Shown here piece by piece: positions 51,841-63,764 of a DNA stretch of 64,000 bases; within the stretch, counting starts at the first letter, position 1; each line of letters opens with the position of its first letter. The position numbers were made by a program, and so were the translations under genes. The notes beneath the pieces are model-generated. The model searched no databases and had not been told where the DNA came from. It worked only from the letters and a program-made list of their open reading frames with translations. The DNA is from Osmia lignaria lignaria. Taxonomy: Eukaryota > Arthropoda > Insecta > Hymenoptera > Megachilidae. The stretch spans positions 17,624,501-17,688,500 of the forward strand of contig NW_027478159.1 in assembly GCF_051020975.1 (NCBI RefSeq), written 5' to 3'.

Positions 51841-52495
51841 TGATATTTTTTGATCAGAAGCGTAGTTTTCGAGATATATCGAGATATTTAAAAGTTCCGA
51901 AGCCGCACCAACATAATAGAGATACAGAAACATCGTGGCCCCTTTCTTTGGGATAACTCTGCACTATTGCGAGCTGGAAATGCCACTTCCAGTTTAGCTG
52001 TGCAGAAGAAGAACAACAAGAAGAAGAAATATCTCGAAATATGTCCGTCAGGCCACTTCCCTTGAGATAAATCTGCAAATATCTCGGAAACGAAGCGAGC
52101 TATGGCAAAATGTTAAGAGACCTTTTTTGTAGAGAATTAAGTTTCCTACTTTTTATGTTCGAGGATATTTTTTGATCAGATGCGTAGTTCTCGAGATATA
52201 TCAAGATATTTAAAAGTTCCGAAGCTGCACCAACATAATAGAGGTACAGAAACACCGTGGCCTCTTTCTTTGAGATAACTCTGCACTATTGCGAGCTGCA
52301 AATGCCACTTCGAGCTTAGCTGTGCAGAAGAAGAACAACAAGAAGAAGAAATATCTCGAAATATGTCCGTCAGACCCCTTCCCTTGAGATGAATCTGCAA
52401 ATATCTCGGAAACGAAGCGAACTATGGCAAAATGTTAAGAGACCTTTTTTGTAGAGAATTAAGTTTCCTACTTTTTATGTTCGATGATATTTTTT

Positions 52496-52817
52496 GATCA
52501 GATGCGTAGTTTTCGAGATATATCGAGATATTTAAAAGTTCCGAAGCCGCACCAACATAATAGGGATACAGAAACACCGTGGCCCCTTTCTTTGAGATAA
52601 CTCTGCACTAGTGCGAGCCGCAAATGCCACTTCCAGCTTAGCTGTGCAGAAGAAGAACAACAAGAAGAAGAAGTATCTCGAAATATGTCCGTCAGGCCAC
52701 TTCCCTTGAGATAAATCTGCAAATATCTCGGAAACGAAGCGAGCTATGGCAAAATGTTAAGAGACGTTTTTTGTAGAGAATTATGTTTCCTACAATTTAT
52801 GTTCTATGATATTTTTT
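52496..52817. repeat. Recombinant A/B monomer
   Basis: The unit starts as type A (GATCAGATGCG) and becomes type B within about 10 bp (TTTTCGAG, ATCGAGATAT). The same mosaic is at 54,106. The reverse order (GATCAGAAGCG, TTTTCGAG, then ATCAAGATAT) is at 56,359. These fix exchange points within tens of bases. Confidence 0.85.
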
Positions 52818-54427
52818 GATCAGAAGCGTAGTTTTCGAGATATATCGAGATATTTAAAAGTTCCGAAGACGCACCAACATAATAGAGATACAGAAACACC
52901 GTGGCCCCTTTCTTTGAGATAACTCTGCACTAGTGCGAGCCGCAAACGCCACTTCCAGCTTAGCTGTGCAGAAGAAGAGCAACAAGAAGAAGAAATATCT
53001 CGAAATATGTCCGTCAGGCCCCTTCCCTTGAGATAAATCTGCAAATATCTCGGAAACGAAGCGAGCTATGGCAAAATGTTAAGAGACCTTTTTTGTAGAG
53101 AATTAAGTTTCCTACTTTTTATGTTCTATGATATTTTTTGATCAGAAGCGTAGTTTTCGAGATATATCGAGATATTTAAAAGTTCCGAAGCCGCACCAAC
53201 ATAATAGGGATACAGAAACACCGTGGCCCCTTTCTTTGAGATAACTCTGCACTAGTGCGAGCCGCAAATGCCACTTCCATCTTAGCTGTGCAGAAGAAGA
53301 ACAACAAGAAGAAGAAATATCTCGAAATATGTCCGTCAGGCCACTTCCCTTGAGATAAATCTGCAAATATCTCGGAAACGAAGCGAGCTATGGCAAAATG
53401 TTTAGAGACGTTTTTTGTAGAGAATCATGTTTCCTACAATTTATGTTCTATGATATTTTTTGATCAGAAGCGTAGTTTTCGAGATATATCGAGATATTTA
53501 AAAGTTCCGAAGCCGCACCAACATAATAGAGATACAGAAACACCGTGGCCCCTTTCTTTGAGATAACTCTGCACTAGTGCGAGCCGCAAATGCCACTTCC
53601 AGCTTAGCTGTGCAGAAGAAGAACAACAAGAAGAAGAAATATCTCGAAATATGTCCGTCAGGCCACTTCCCTTGAGATAAATCTGCAAATATCTCGGAAA
53701 CGAAGCGAGCTATGGCAAAATGTTAAGAGACCTTTTTTGTAGACAATTAAGTTTCCTACTTTTTATGTTCTATGATATTTTTTGATCAGAAGCGTAGTTT
53801 TCGAGATATATCGAGATATTTAAAAGTTCCGAAGCCGCACCAACATAATAGGGATACAGAAACACCGTGGCCCCTTTCTTTGAGATAACTCTGCACTAGT
53901 GCGAGCCGCAAATGCCACTTCGAGCTTAGCTGTGCAGAAGAAGAACAACAAGAAGAAGAAATATCTCGAAATATGTCCGTCAGACCCCTTCCCTTGAGAT
54001 GAATCTGCAAATATCTCGGAAACGAAGCGAACTATGGCAAAATGTTAAGAGACCTTTTTTGTAGAGAATTAAGTTTCCTACTTTTTATGTTCGATGATAT
54101 TTTTTGATCAGATGCGTAGTTTTCGAGATATATCGAGATATTTAAAAGTTCCGAAGCCGCACCAACATAATAGGGATACAGAAACACCGTGGCCCCTTTC
54201 TTTGAGATAACTCTGCATTAGTGCGAGCCGCAAATGCCACTTCCATCTTAGCTGTGCAGAAGAAGAACAACAAGAAGAAGAAATATCTCGAAATATGTCC
54301 GTCAGGCCACTTCCCTTGAGATAAATCTGCAAATATCTCGGAAACGAAGCGAGCTATGGCAAAATGTTAAGAGACGTTTTTTGTAGAGAATTATGTTTCC
54401 TACAATTTATGTTCTATGATATTTTTT

Positions 54428-55393
54428 GATCAGAAGCGTAGTTTTCGAGATATATCGAGATATTTAAAAGTTCCGAAGCCGCACCAACATAATAGAGATA
54501 CAGAAACACCGTGGCCCCTTTCTTTGAGATAACTCTGCACTAGTGCGAGCCGCAAATGCCACTTCCAGCTTAGCTGTGCAGAAGAAGAGCAACAAGAAGA
54601 AGAAATATCTCGAAATATGTCCGACAGGCCCCTTCCCTTGAGATAAATCTGCAAATATCTCGGAAACGATGCGAGCTATGGCGAAATGTTAAGAGACCTT
54701 TTTTGTAGAGAATTAAGTTTCCTACTTTTTATCTTCTATGATATTTTTTGATCAGATGCGTAGTTCTCGAGATAGATCAAGATACTTAAAAGTTCCGAAG
54801 CCGCACCAACATAATAGAGATACAGAAACACCGTGGCCCCTCTCTTTGAGATAACTCTGCACTATTGCGAGCTGCAAATGCCACTTCCAGCTTAGCTGTG
54901 CAGAAGAAGAACAACAAGAAGAAGAAATATCTCGAAATATGTCCGTCAGGCCCCTTCCCTTGAGATAAATCTGCAAATATCTCGGAAACGAAGCGAGCTA
55001 TGGCAAAATGTTTAGAGAACTTTCTTGTAGAGAATTAAGTTTCCTACTTTTTATGTAGTATGATATTTTTTGATCAGATGCGTAGTTCTCGAGATATATC
55101 AAGATATTTAAAAGTTCCGAAGCCGCACCAACATAATAGAGATACAGAAACACCGTGGCCCCTTTCTTTGAGATAACTCTGCACTATTGCGCGCTGCAAA
55201 TGCCACTTCCAGCTTAGCTGTGCAGAAGAAGAACAACAAGAAGAAGAAATATCTCGAAATATGTCCGTCAGACCCCTTCCCTTGAGATGAATCTGCAAAT
55301 ATCTCGGAAACGAAGCGAGCTATGGCAAAATGTTAAGAGACCTTTTTTGTAGAGAATAATGTTTCCTACAATTTACGTTCTATGATATTTTTT
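54428..55393. repeat. Dispersed copy of the e-f-g three-monomer module
   Basis: Three consecutive units carry the markers CCGACAGG with AAGAGCAAC, then GATAGATCAAGATACTT, then ATGTAGTATG with TTGCGCGCTGC. The same trio in the same order lies at 38,651-39,616 and 42,515-43,480, about 12-16 kb away. The first two members also recur at 49,920-50,563. Confidence 0.85.
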
Positions 55394-57768
55394 GATCAGA
55401 AGCGTAGTTTTCGAGATATATCGAGATATTTAAAAGTTCCGAAGCCGCACCAACATAATAGAGATACAGAAACACCGTGGCCCCATTCTTTGAGATAACT
55501 CTGCACTATTGCGAGCTGCAAATGCCACTTCCAGCTCAGCTGTGCAGAAGAAGAACAACAAGAAGAAGAAATATCTCGAAATATGTCCGTCAGGCCCCTT
55601 CCCTTGAGATAAATCTGCAAATATCTCGGAAACGAAGCGAGCTATGGCAAAATGTTTAGAGAACTTTCTTGTAGAGAATTAAGTTTCCTACTTTTTATGT
55701 AGTATGATATTTTTTGATCAGATGCGTAGTTCTCGAGATATATCAAGATATTTAAAAGTTCCGAAGCCGCACCAACATAATAGAGATACAGAAACACCGT
55801 GGCCCCTTTCTTTGAGATAACTCTGCACTATTGCGCGCTGCAAATGCCACTTCCAGCTTAGCTGTGCAGAAGAAGAACAACAAGAAGAAGAAATATCTCG
55901 AAATATGTCCGTCAGACCCCTTCCCTTGAGATGAATCTGCAAATATCTCGGAAACGAAGCGAGCTATGGCAAAATGTTAAGAGACCTTTTTTGTAGAGAA
56001 TATGGTTCCTACAATTTACGTTCTATGATATTTTTTGATCAGAAGCGTAGTTTTCGAGATATATCGAGATATTTAAAAGTTCCGAAGCCGCACCAACATA
56101 ATAGAGATACAGAAACACCGTGGCCCCATTCTTTGAGATAACTCTGCACTATTGCGACCTGCAAATGCCACTTCCAGCTCAGCTGTGCAGAAGAAGAACA
56201 ACAAGAAGAAGAAATATCTCGAAATATGTCCGTTAGGCCCCTTCCCTTGAGATAAATCTGCAAATATCTCGGAAACGAAGCGAGCTATGGCAAAATGTTA
56301 AGAGACCTTTTTTGTAGAGAATTAAGTTTCCTACTTTTTATGTTCTATGATATTTTTTGATCAGAAGCGTAGTTTTCGAGATATATCAAGATATTTAAAA
56401 GTTCCGAAGCTGCACCAACATAATAGAGGTACAGAAACACCGTGGCCTCTTTCTTTGAGATAACTCTGCACTATTGCGAGCTGCAAATGCCGCTTCGAGC
56501 TTAGCTGTGCAGAAGAAGAACAACAAGAAGAAGAAATATCTCGAAATATGTCCGTCAGGCCCCTTCCCTTGAGATAAATCTGCAAATATCTCGGAAACGA
56601 AGCGAGCTATGGCAAAATGTTAAGAGACCTTTTTTGTAGAGAATTAAGTTTCCTACTTTTTATGTTCTATGATATTTTTTGATCAGATGCGTAGTTCTCG
56701 AGATATATCAAGATATTTAAAAGTTCCGAAGCCGCACCAACATAATAGAGATACAGAAACACCGTGGCCCCTTTCTTTGAGATAACTCTGCACTATTGCG
56801 AGCTGCAAATGCCACTTCCAGCTTAGCTGTGCAGAAGAAGAACAACAAGAAGAAGAAATATCTCGAAATATGTCCGTCAGGGCCCTTCCCTTGAGATAAA
56901 TCTGCAAATATCTCGGAAACGAAGCGAGCTATGGCAAAATGTTAAGAGACCTTTTTTGTAGAGAATTAAGTTTCCTACTTTTTATGTTCTATGATATTTT
57001 TTGATCAGAAGCGTAGTTTTCGAGATATATCGAGATATTTAAAAGTTCCGAAGCCGCACCAACATAATAGAGATACAGGAACACCGTGGCCCCTTTCATT
57101 GAGATAACTCTGCACTATTGCGAGCTGGAAATGCCACTTCCAGCTTAGCTGTGCAGAAGAAGAACAACAAGAAGAAGAAATATCTCGAAATATGTCCGTC
57201 AGGCCACTTCCCTTGAGATAAATCTGCAAATATCTCGGAAACGAAGCGAGCTATGGCAAAATGTTAAGAGACCTTTTTTGTAGAGAATTAAGTTTCCTAC
57301 TTTTTATGTTCGATGATATTTTTTGATCAGATGCGTAGTTCTCGAGATATATCAAGATATTTAAAAGTTCCGAAGCTGCACCAACATAATAGAGGTACAG
57401 AAACACCGTGGCCTCTTTCTTTGAGATAACTCTGCACTATTGCGAGCTGCAAATGCCGCTTCGAGCTTAGCTGTGCAGAAGAAGAACAACAAGAAGAAGA
57501 AATATCTCGAAATATGTCCGTCAGGCCCCTTCCCTTGAGATAAATCTGCAAATATCTCGGAAACGAAGCGAGCTATGGCAAAATGTTAAGAGACCTTTTT
57601 TGTAGAGAATTAAGTTTCCTACTTTTTATGTTCTATGATATTTTTTGATCAGATGCGTAGTTCTCGAGATATATCAAGATATTTAAAAGTTCCGAAGCCG
57701 CACCAACATAATAGAGATACAGAAACACCGTGGCCCCTTTCTTTGAGATAACTCTGCACTATTGCGAG

Positions 57769-57787
57769 CTGGAAATGCCACTTCCAG
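57769..57787. other. Six-bp-stem hairpin specific to the CTGGAA subtype
   Basis: In units reading GAGCTGGAAATG...CCAGTTTAG, CTGGAA (57,769-57,774) pairs perfectly with TTCCAG (57,782-57,787) across a 7-nt loop, ATGCCAC. The common subtype has CTGCAA and cannot form the full stem. The linked CCAGTTT change downstream travels with it. This subtype is abundant at 8.7-25 kb and recurs from about 39 kb onward. Confidence 0.75.
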
Positions 57788-58934
57788 TTTAGCTGTGCAG
57801 AAGAAGAACAACAAGAAGAAGAAATATCTCGAAATATGTCCGTCAGGGCCCTTCCCTTGAGATAAATCTGCAAATATCTCGGAAACGAAGCGAGCTATGG
57901 CAAAATGTTTAGAGACCTTTTTTGTAGAGAATTAAGTTTCCTACTTTTTATGTTGTATCATATTTTTTGATCAGAAGCGTAGTTTTCGAGATATATCGAG
58001 ATATTTAAAAGTTCCGAAGCCGCACCAACATAATAGAGATACAGAAACACCGTGGCCCCTTTCTTTGAGATAACTCTGCACTATTGCGAGCTGCAAATGC
58101 CACTTCCAGCTTAGCTGTGCAGAAGAAGAACAACAAGAAGAAGAAATATCTCGAAATATGTCCGTCAGGCCCCTTCCCTTGAGATAAATCTGCAAATATC
58201 TCGGAAACGAAGCGAGCTATGGTAAAATGTTTAGAGACCTTTCTTGTAGAGAATTAAGTTTCCTACTTTTTATGTAGTATGATATTTTTTGATCAGATGC
58301 GTAGTTCTCGAGATATATCAAGATATTTAAAAGTTCCGAAGCCGCACCAACATAATAGAGATACAGAAACACCGTGGCCCCTTTCTTTGGGATAACTCTG
58401 CACTATTGCGAGCTGCAAATGCCACTTCCAGCTTAGCTGTGCAGAACAAGAACAACAAGAAGAAGAAATATCTCGAAATATGTCCGTCAGGCCACTTCCC
58501 TTGAGATAAATCTGCAAATATCTCGGAAACGAAGCGAGCTATGCCAAAATGTTAAGAGACCTTTTTTGTAGAGAAATAAGTTTCCTACTTTTTATGTTCG
58601 ATGATATTTTTTGATCAGATGCGTAGTTCTCGAGATATATCGAGATATTTAAAAGTTCCGAAGCTGCACCAACATAATAGAGGTACAGAAACACCGTGGC
58701 CTCTTTCTTTGAGATAACTCTGCACTATTGCGAGCTGCAAATGCCGCTTCGAGCTTAGCTGTGCAGAAGAAGAACAACAAGAAGAAGAAATATCTCGAAA
58801 TATGTCCGTCAGACCCCTTCCCTTGAGATGAATCTGCAAATATCTCGGAAACGAAGCGAGCTATGGCAAAATGTTAAGAGACCTTTTTTGTAGAGAATAA
58901 TGTTTCCTACAATTTACGTTCTATGATATTTTTT

Positions 58935-59256
58935 GATCAGAAGCGTAGTTTTCGAGATATATCGAGATATTTAAAAGTTCCGAAGCCGCACCAACATAAT
59001 AGAGATACAGAAACACCGTGGCCCCTTTCTTTGAGATAACTCTGCACTATTGCGACCTGCAAATGCCACTTCCAGCTCAGCTGTGCAGAAGAAGAACAAC
59101 AAGAAGAAGAAATATCTCGAAATATGTCCGTTAGGCCCCTTCCCTTGAGATAAATCTGCAAATATCTCGGAAACGAAGCGAGCTATGGCAAAATGTTAAG
59201 AGACCTTTCTTGTAGAGAATTAAGTTTCCTACTTTTTATGTTCTATGATATTTTTT
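58935..59256. repeat. Monomer present in copy 1 only of the eight-monomer HOR
   Basis: This unit (GACCTGC, CCAGCTCAGC, CCGTTAGG markers) has no counterpart in the second copy, where the flanking units are joined. A similar unit is at 56,037-56,358. Confidence 0.83.
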
Positions 59257-60222
59257 GATCAGAAGCGTAGTTTTCGAGATATATCGAGATATTTAAAAGT
59301 TCCGAAGCCGCACCAACATAATAGAGATACAGAAACACCGTGGCCCCTCTCTTTGAGATAACTCTGCACTATTGCGAGCTGCAAATGCCACTTCCAGCTT
59401 AGCTGTGCAGAGGAAGAACAACAAGAAGAAGAAATATCTCGAAATATGTCCGTCAGGCCAGTTCCTTTGAGCTGAATCTGCAAATATCTCGGAAACGAAG
59501 CGATCTATGGCAAAATGTTAAGAGACATTTTTTGTAGAGAATTATGTTTCCTACAATTTATGTTCTATGATATTTTTTGATCAGAAGCGTAGTTTTCGAG
59601 ATATATCGAGATATTTAAAAGTTCCGAAGCCGCACCAACATAATAGGGATACAGAAACACCGTGGCCCCTTTCTTTGAGATAACTCTGCACTAGTGCGAG
59701 CCGCAAATGCCACTTCCAGCTTAGCTGTGCAGAAGAAGAACAACAAGAAGAAGAAATATCTCGAAATATGTCCGTCAGGCCCCTTCCCTTGAGATAAATC
59801 TGCAAATATCTCGGAAACGAAGCGAGCTATGGCAAAATGTTAAGACACCTTTTTTGTAGAGAATTATGTTTCCTACAATTTATGTTCTATGATATTTTTT
59901 GATCAGAAGCGTAGTTTTCGAGATATATCGAGATATTTAAAAGTTCCGAAGCCGCACCAACATAATAGAGATACAGAAACACCGTGGCCCCTTTCTTTGA
60001 GATAACTCTGCACTAGTGAGAGCCGCAAATGCCACTTCCAGCTTAGCTGTGCAGAAGAAGAACAACAAGAAGAAGAAATATCTCGAAATATGTCCGTCAG
60101 GCCCCTTCCCTTGAGATAAATCTGCAAATATCTCGGAAACGAAGCGAGCTATGGCAAAATGTTAAGAGACCTTTTTTGTAGAGAATTAAGTTTCCTACTT
60201 TTTATGTTCTATGATATTTTTT

Positions 60223-62476
60223 GATCAGATGCGTAGTTCTCGAGATATATCAAGATATTTAAAAGTTCCGAAGCCGCACCAACATAATAGAGATACAGAA
60301 ACACCGTGGCCCCTTTCTTTGAGATAACTCTGCACTATTGCGAGCTGGAAATGCCACTTCCAGTTTAGCTGTGCAGAAGAAGAACAACAAGAAAAAGAAA
60401 TATCTCGAAATATGTCCGTCAGGGCCCTTCCCTTGAGATAAATCTGCAAATATCTCGGAAACGAAGCGAGCTATGGCAAAATGTTTAGAGACCTTTTTTG
60501 TAGAGAATTAAGTTTCCTACTTTTTATGTTGTATCATATTTTTTGATCAGAAGCGTAGTTTTCGAGATATATCGAGATATTTAAAAGTTCCGAAGCCGCA
60601 CCAACATAATAGAGATACAGAAACACCGTGGCCCCTTTCTTTGAGATAACTCTGCACTATTGCGAGCTGCAAATGCCACTTCCAGCTTAGCTGTGCAGAA
60701 GAAGAACAACAAGAAGAAGAAATATCTCGAAATATGTCCGTCAGGCCCCTTCCCTTGAGATAAATCTGCAAATATCTCGGAAACGAAGCGAGCTATGGTA
60801 AAATGTTTAGAGACCTTTCTTGTAGAGAATTCAGTTTCCTACTTTTTATGTAGTATGATATTTTTTGATCAGATGCGTAGTTCTCGAGATATATCAAGAT
60901 ATTTAAAAGTTCCGAAGCCGCACCAACATAATAGAGATACAGAAACACCGTGGCCCCTTTCTTTGGGATAACTCTGCACTATTGCGAGCTGCAAATGCCA
61001 CTTCCAGCTTAGCTGTGCAGAACAAGAACAACAAGAAGAAGAAATATCTCGAAATATGTCCGTCAGGCCACTTCCCTTGAGATAAATCTGCAAATATCTC
61101 GGAAACGAAGCGAGCTATGCCAAAATGTTAAGAGACCTTTTTTGTAGAGAAATAAGTTTCCTACTTTTTATGTTCGATGATATTTTTTGATCAGATGCGT
61201 AGTTCTCGAGATATATCGAGATATTTAAAAGTTCCGAAGCTGCACCAACATAATAGAGGTACAGAAACACCGTGGCCTCTTTCTTTGAGATAACTCTGCA
61301 CTATTGCGAGCTGCAAATGCCGCTTCGAGCTTAGCTGTGCAGAAGAAGAACAACAAGAAGAAGAAATATCTCGAAATATGTCCGTCAGACCCCATCCCTT
61401 GAGATGAATCTGCAAATATCTCGGAAACGAAGCGAGCTATGGCAAAATGTTAAGAGACCTTTTTTGTAGAGAATAATGTTTCCTACAATTTACGTTCTAT
61501 GATATTTTTTGATCAGAAGCGTAGTTTTCGAGATATATCGAGATATTTAAAAGTTCCGAAGCCGCACCAACATAATAGAGATACAGAAACACCGTGGCCC
61601 CTCTCTTTGAGATAACTCTGCACTATTGCGAGCTGCAAATGCCACTTCCAGCTTAGCTGTGCAGAGGAAGAACAACAAGAAGAAGAAATATCTCGAAATA
61701 TGTCCGTCAGGCCAGTTCCTTTGAGCTGAATCTGCAAATATCTCGGAAACGAAGCGATCTATGGCAAAATGTTAAGAGACATTTTTTGTAGAGAATTATG
61801 TTTCCTACAATTTATGTTCTATGATATTTTTTGATCAGAAGCGTAGTTTTCGAGATATATCGAGATATTTAAAAGTTCCGAAGCCGCACCAACATAATAG
61901 GGATACAGAAACACCGTGGCCCCTTTCTTTGAGATAACTCTGCACTAGTGCGAGCCGCAAATGCCACTTCCAGCTTAGCTGTGCAGAAGAAGAACAACAA
62001 GAAGAAGAAATATCTCGAAATATGTCCGTCAGGCCCCTTCCCTTGAGATAAATCTGCAAATATCTCGGAAACGAAGCGAGCTATGGCAAAATGTTAAGAG
62101 ACCTTTTTTGTAGAGAATTATGTTTCCTACAATTTATGTTCTATGATATTTTTTGATCAGAAGCGTAGTTTTCGAGATATATCGAGATATTTAAAAGTTC
62201 CGAAGCCGCACCAACATAATAGAGATACAGAAACACCGTGGCCCCTTTCTTTGAGATAACTCTGCACTAGTGAGAGCCGCAAATGCCACTTCCAGCTTAG
62301 CTGTGCAGAAGAAGAACAACAAGAAGAAGAAATATCTCGAAATATGTCCGTCAGGCCACTTCCCTTGAGATAAATCTGCAAATATCTCGGAAACGAAGCG
62401 AGCTATGGCAAAATGTTAAGAGACCTTTTTTGTAGAGAATTATGTTTCCTACAATTTATGTTCTATGATATTTTTT
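60223..62476. repeat. Eight-monomer HOR, copy 2, with one monomer missing
   Basis: Seven units match copy 1 in order. The junction replacing the lost unit lies between about 61,498 and 61,600, where the sequence passes from the TTTACGTTC boundary of one unit to the CCTCTCTTTG marker of the next. The offset changes from 2,576 to 2,254 bp, exactly one unit, as expected from in-register unequal exchange. Confidence 0.85.
60545..60866. repeat. Reference type-B monomer (322 bp)
   Basis: Type B differs from type A by linked changes around the unit boundary: GATCAGAAGCG for GATCAGATGCG, TTTTCGAG for TTCTCGAG (removing the CTCGAG palindrome), and ATCGAGATAT for ATCAAGATAT. In most B units the preceding junction is ATTATGTTTCCTACAATT rather than ATTAAGTTTCCTACTTT. 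The ATCGAGATAT change creates a second forward CGAGATAT, so type B has two forward copies (60563-60570, 60573-60580) and two inverted copies (60722-60729, 60772-60779). This particular unit follows a type-A-like junction, so the linkage is not absolute. Confidence 0.9.
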
Positions 62477-63120
62477 GATCAGAAGCGTAGTTTTCGAGAT
62501 ATATCGAGATATTTAAAAGTTCCGAAGCCGCACCAACATAATAGAGATACAGAAACACCGTGGCCCCTTTCTTTGAGATAACTCTGCACTAGTGAGAGCC
62601 GCAAATGCCACTTCCAGCTTAGCTGTGCAGAAGAAGAACAACAAGAAGAAGAAATATCTCGAAATATGTCCGTCAGGGCCCTTCCCTTGAGATAAATCTG
62701 CAAATATCTCGGAAACGAAGCGAGCTATGGCAAAATGTTAAGAGACCTTTTTTGTAGAGAATTAAGTTTCCTACTTTTTATGTTCTATGATATTTTTTGA
62801 TCAGAAGCGTAGTTTTCGAGATATATCGAGATATTTAAAAGTTCCGAAGCCGCACCAACATAATAGAGATACAGAAACACCGTGGCCCCTTTCATTGAGA
62901 TAACTCTGCACTATTGCGAGCTGGAAATGCCACTTCCAGCTTAGCTGTGCAGAAGAAGAACAACAAGAAGAAGAAATATCTCGAAATATGTCCGTCAGGC
63001 CACTTCCCTTGAGATAAATCTGCAAATATCTCGGAAACGAAGCGAGCTATGGCAAAATGTTAAGAGACCTTTTTTGTAGAGAATTATGTTTCCTACAATT
63101 TATGTTCTATGATATTTTTT
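62477..63120. repeat. Two-monomer duplication, copy 1 (644 bp)
   Basis: This matches 63,121-63,764 at 644 bp. Alternating units carry TAGTGAGAGCC with GTCAGGGCCC, and TTTCATTGAG with GCTGGAAATGCC. One mismatch was seen near 63,002/63,646 (A versus C). Confidence 0.88.
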
Positions 63121-63764
63121 GATCAGAAGCGTAGTTTTCGAGATATATCGAGATATTTAAAAGTTCCGAAGCCGCACCAACATAATAGAGATACAGAAAC
63201 ACCGTGGCCCCTTTCTTTGAGATAACTCTGCACTAGTGAGAGCCGCAAATGCCACTTCCAGCTTAGCTGTGCAGAAGAAGAACAACAAGAAGAAGAAATA
63301 TCTCGAAATATGTCCGTCAGGGCCCTTCCCTTGAGATAAATCTGCAAATATCTCGGAAACGAAGCGAGCTATGGCAAAATGTTAAGAGACCTTTTTTGTA
63401 GAGAATTAAGTTTCCTACTTTTTATGTTCTATGATATTTTTTGATCAGAAGCGTAGTTTTCGAGATATATCGAGATATTTAAAAGTTCCGAAGCCGCACC
63501 AACATAATAGAGATACAGAAACACCGTGGCCCCTTTCATTGAGATAACTCTGCACTATTGCGAGCTGGAAATGCCACTTCCAGCTTAGCTGTGCAGAAGA
63601 AGAACAACAAGAAGAAGAAATATCTCGAAATATGTCCGTCAGGCCCCTTCCCTTGAGATAAATCTGCAAATATCTCGGAAACGAAGCGAGCTATGGCAAA
63701 ATGTTAAGAGACCTTTTTTGTAGAGAATTAAGTTTCCTACTTTTTATCTTCTATGATATTTTCT
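63121..63764. repeat. Two-monomer duplication, copy 2 (644 bp)
   Basis: Partner of 62,477-63,120. It diverges near 63,749, where TATCTTC replaces TATGTTC. Confidence 0.88.

Larger units (their letters stand above)
57647..60222. repeat. Eight-monomer HOR, copy 1 (2,576 bp)
   Basis: Eight units. The second copy starts at 60,223. The first four match at 2,576 bp, and the sixth to eighth match at 2,254 bp. Markers: GTCAGGGCCC, TTGTATCATATT, CTATGGTAAAATG, GAACAAGAAC, AGAAATAAG, GCGATCTATGG, GAGACATTTTT and TAGTGAGAGCC. Confidence 0.87.
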
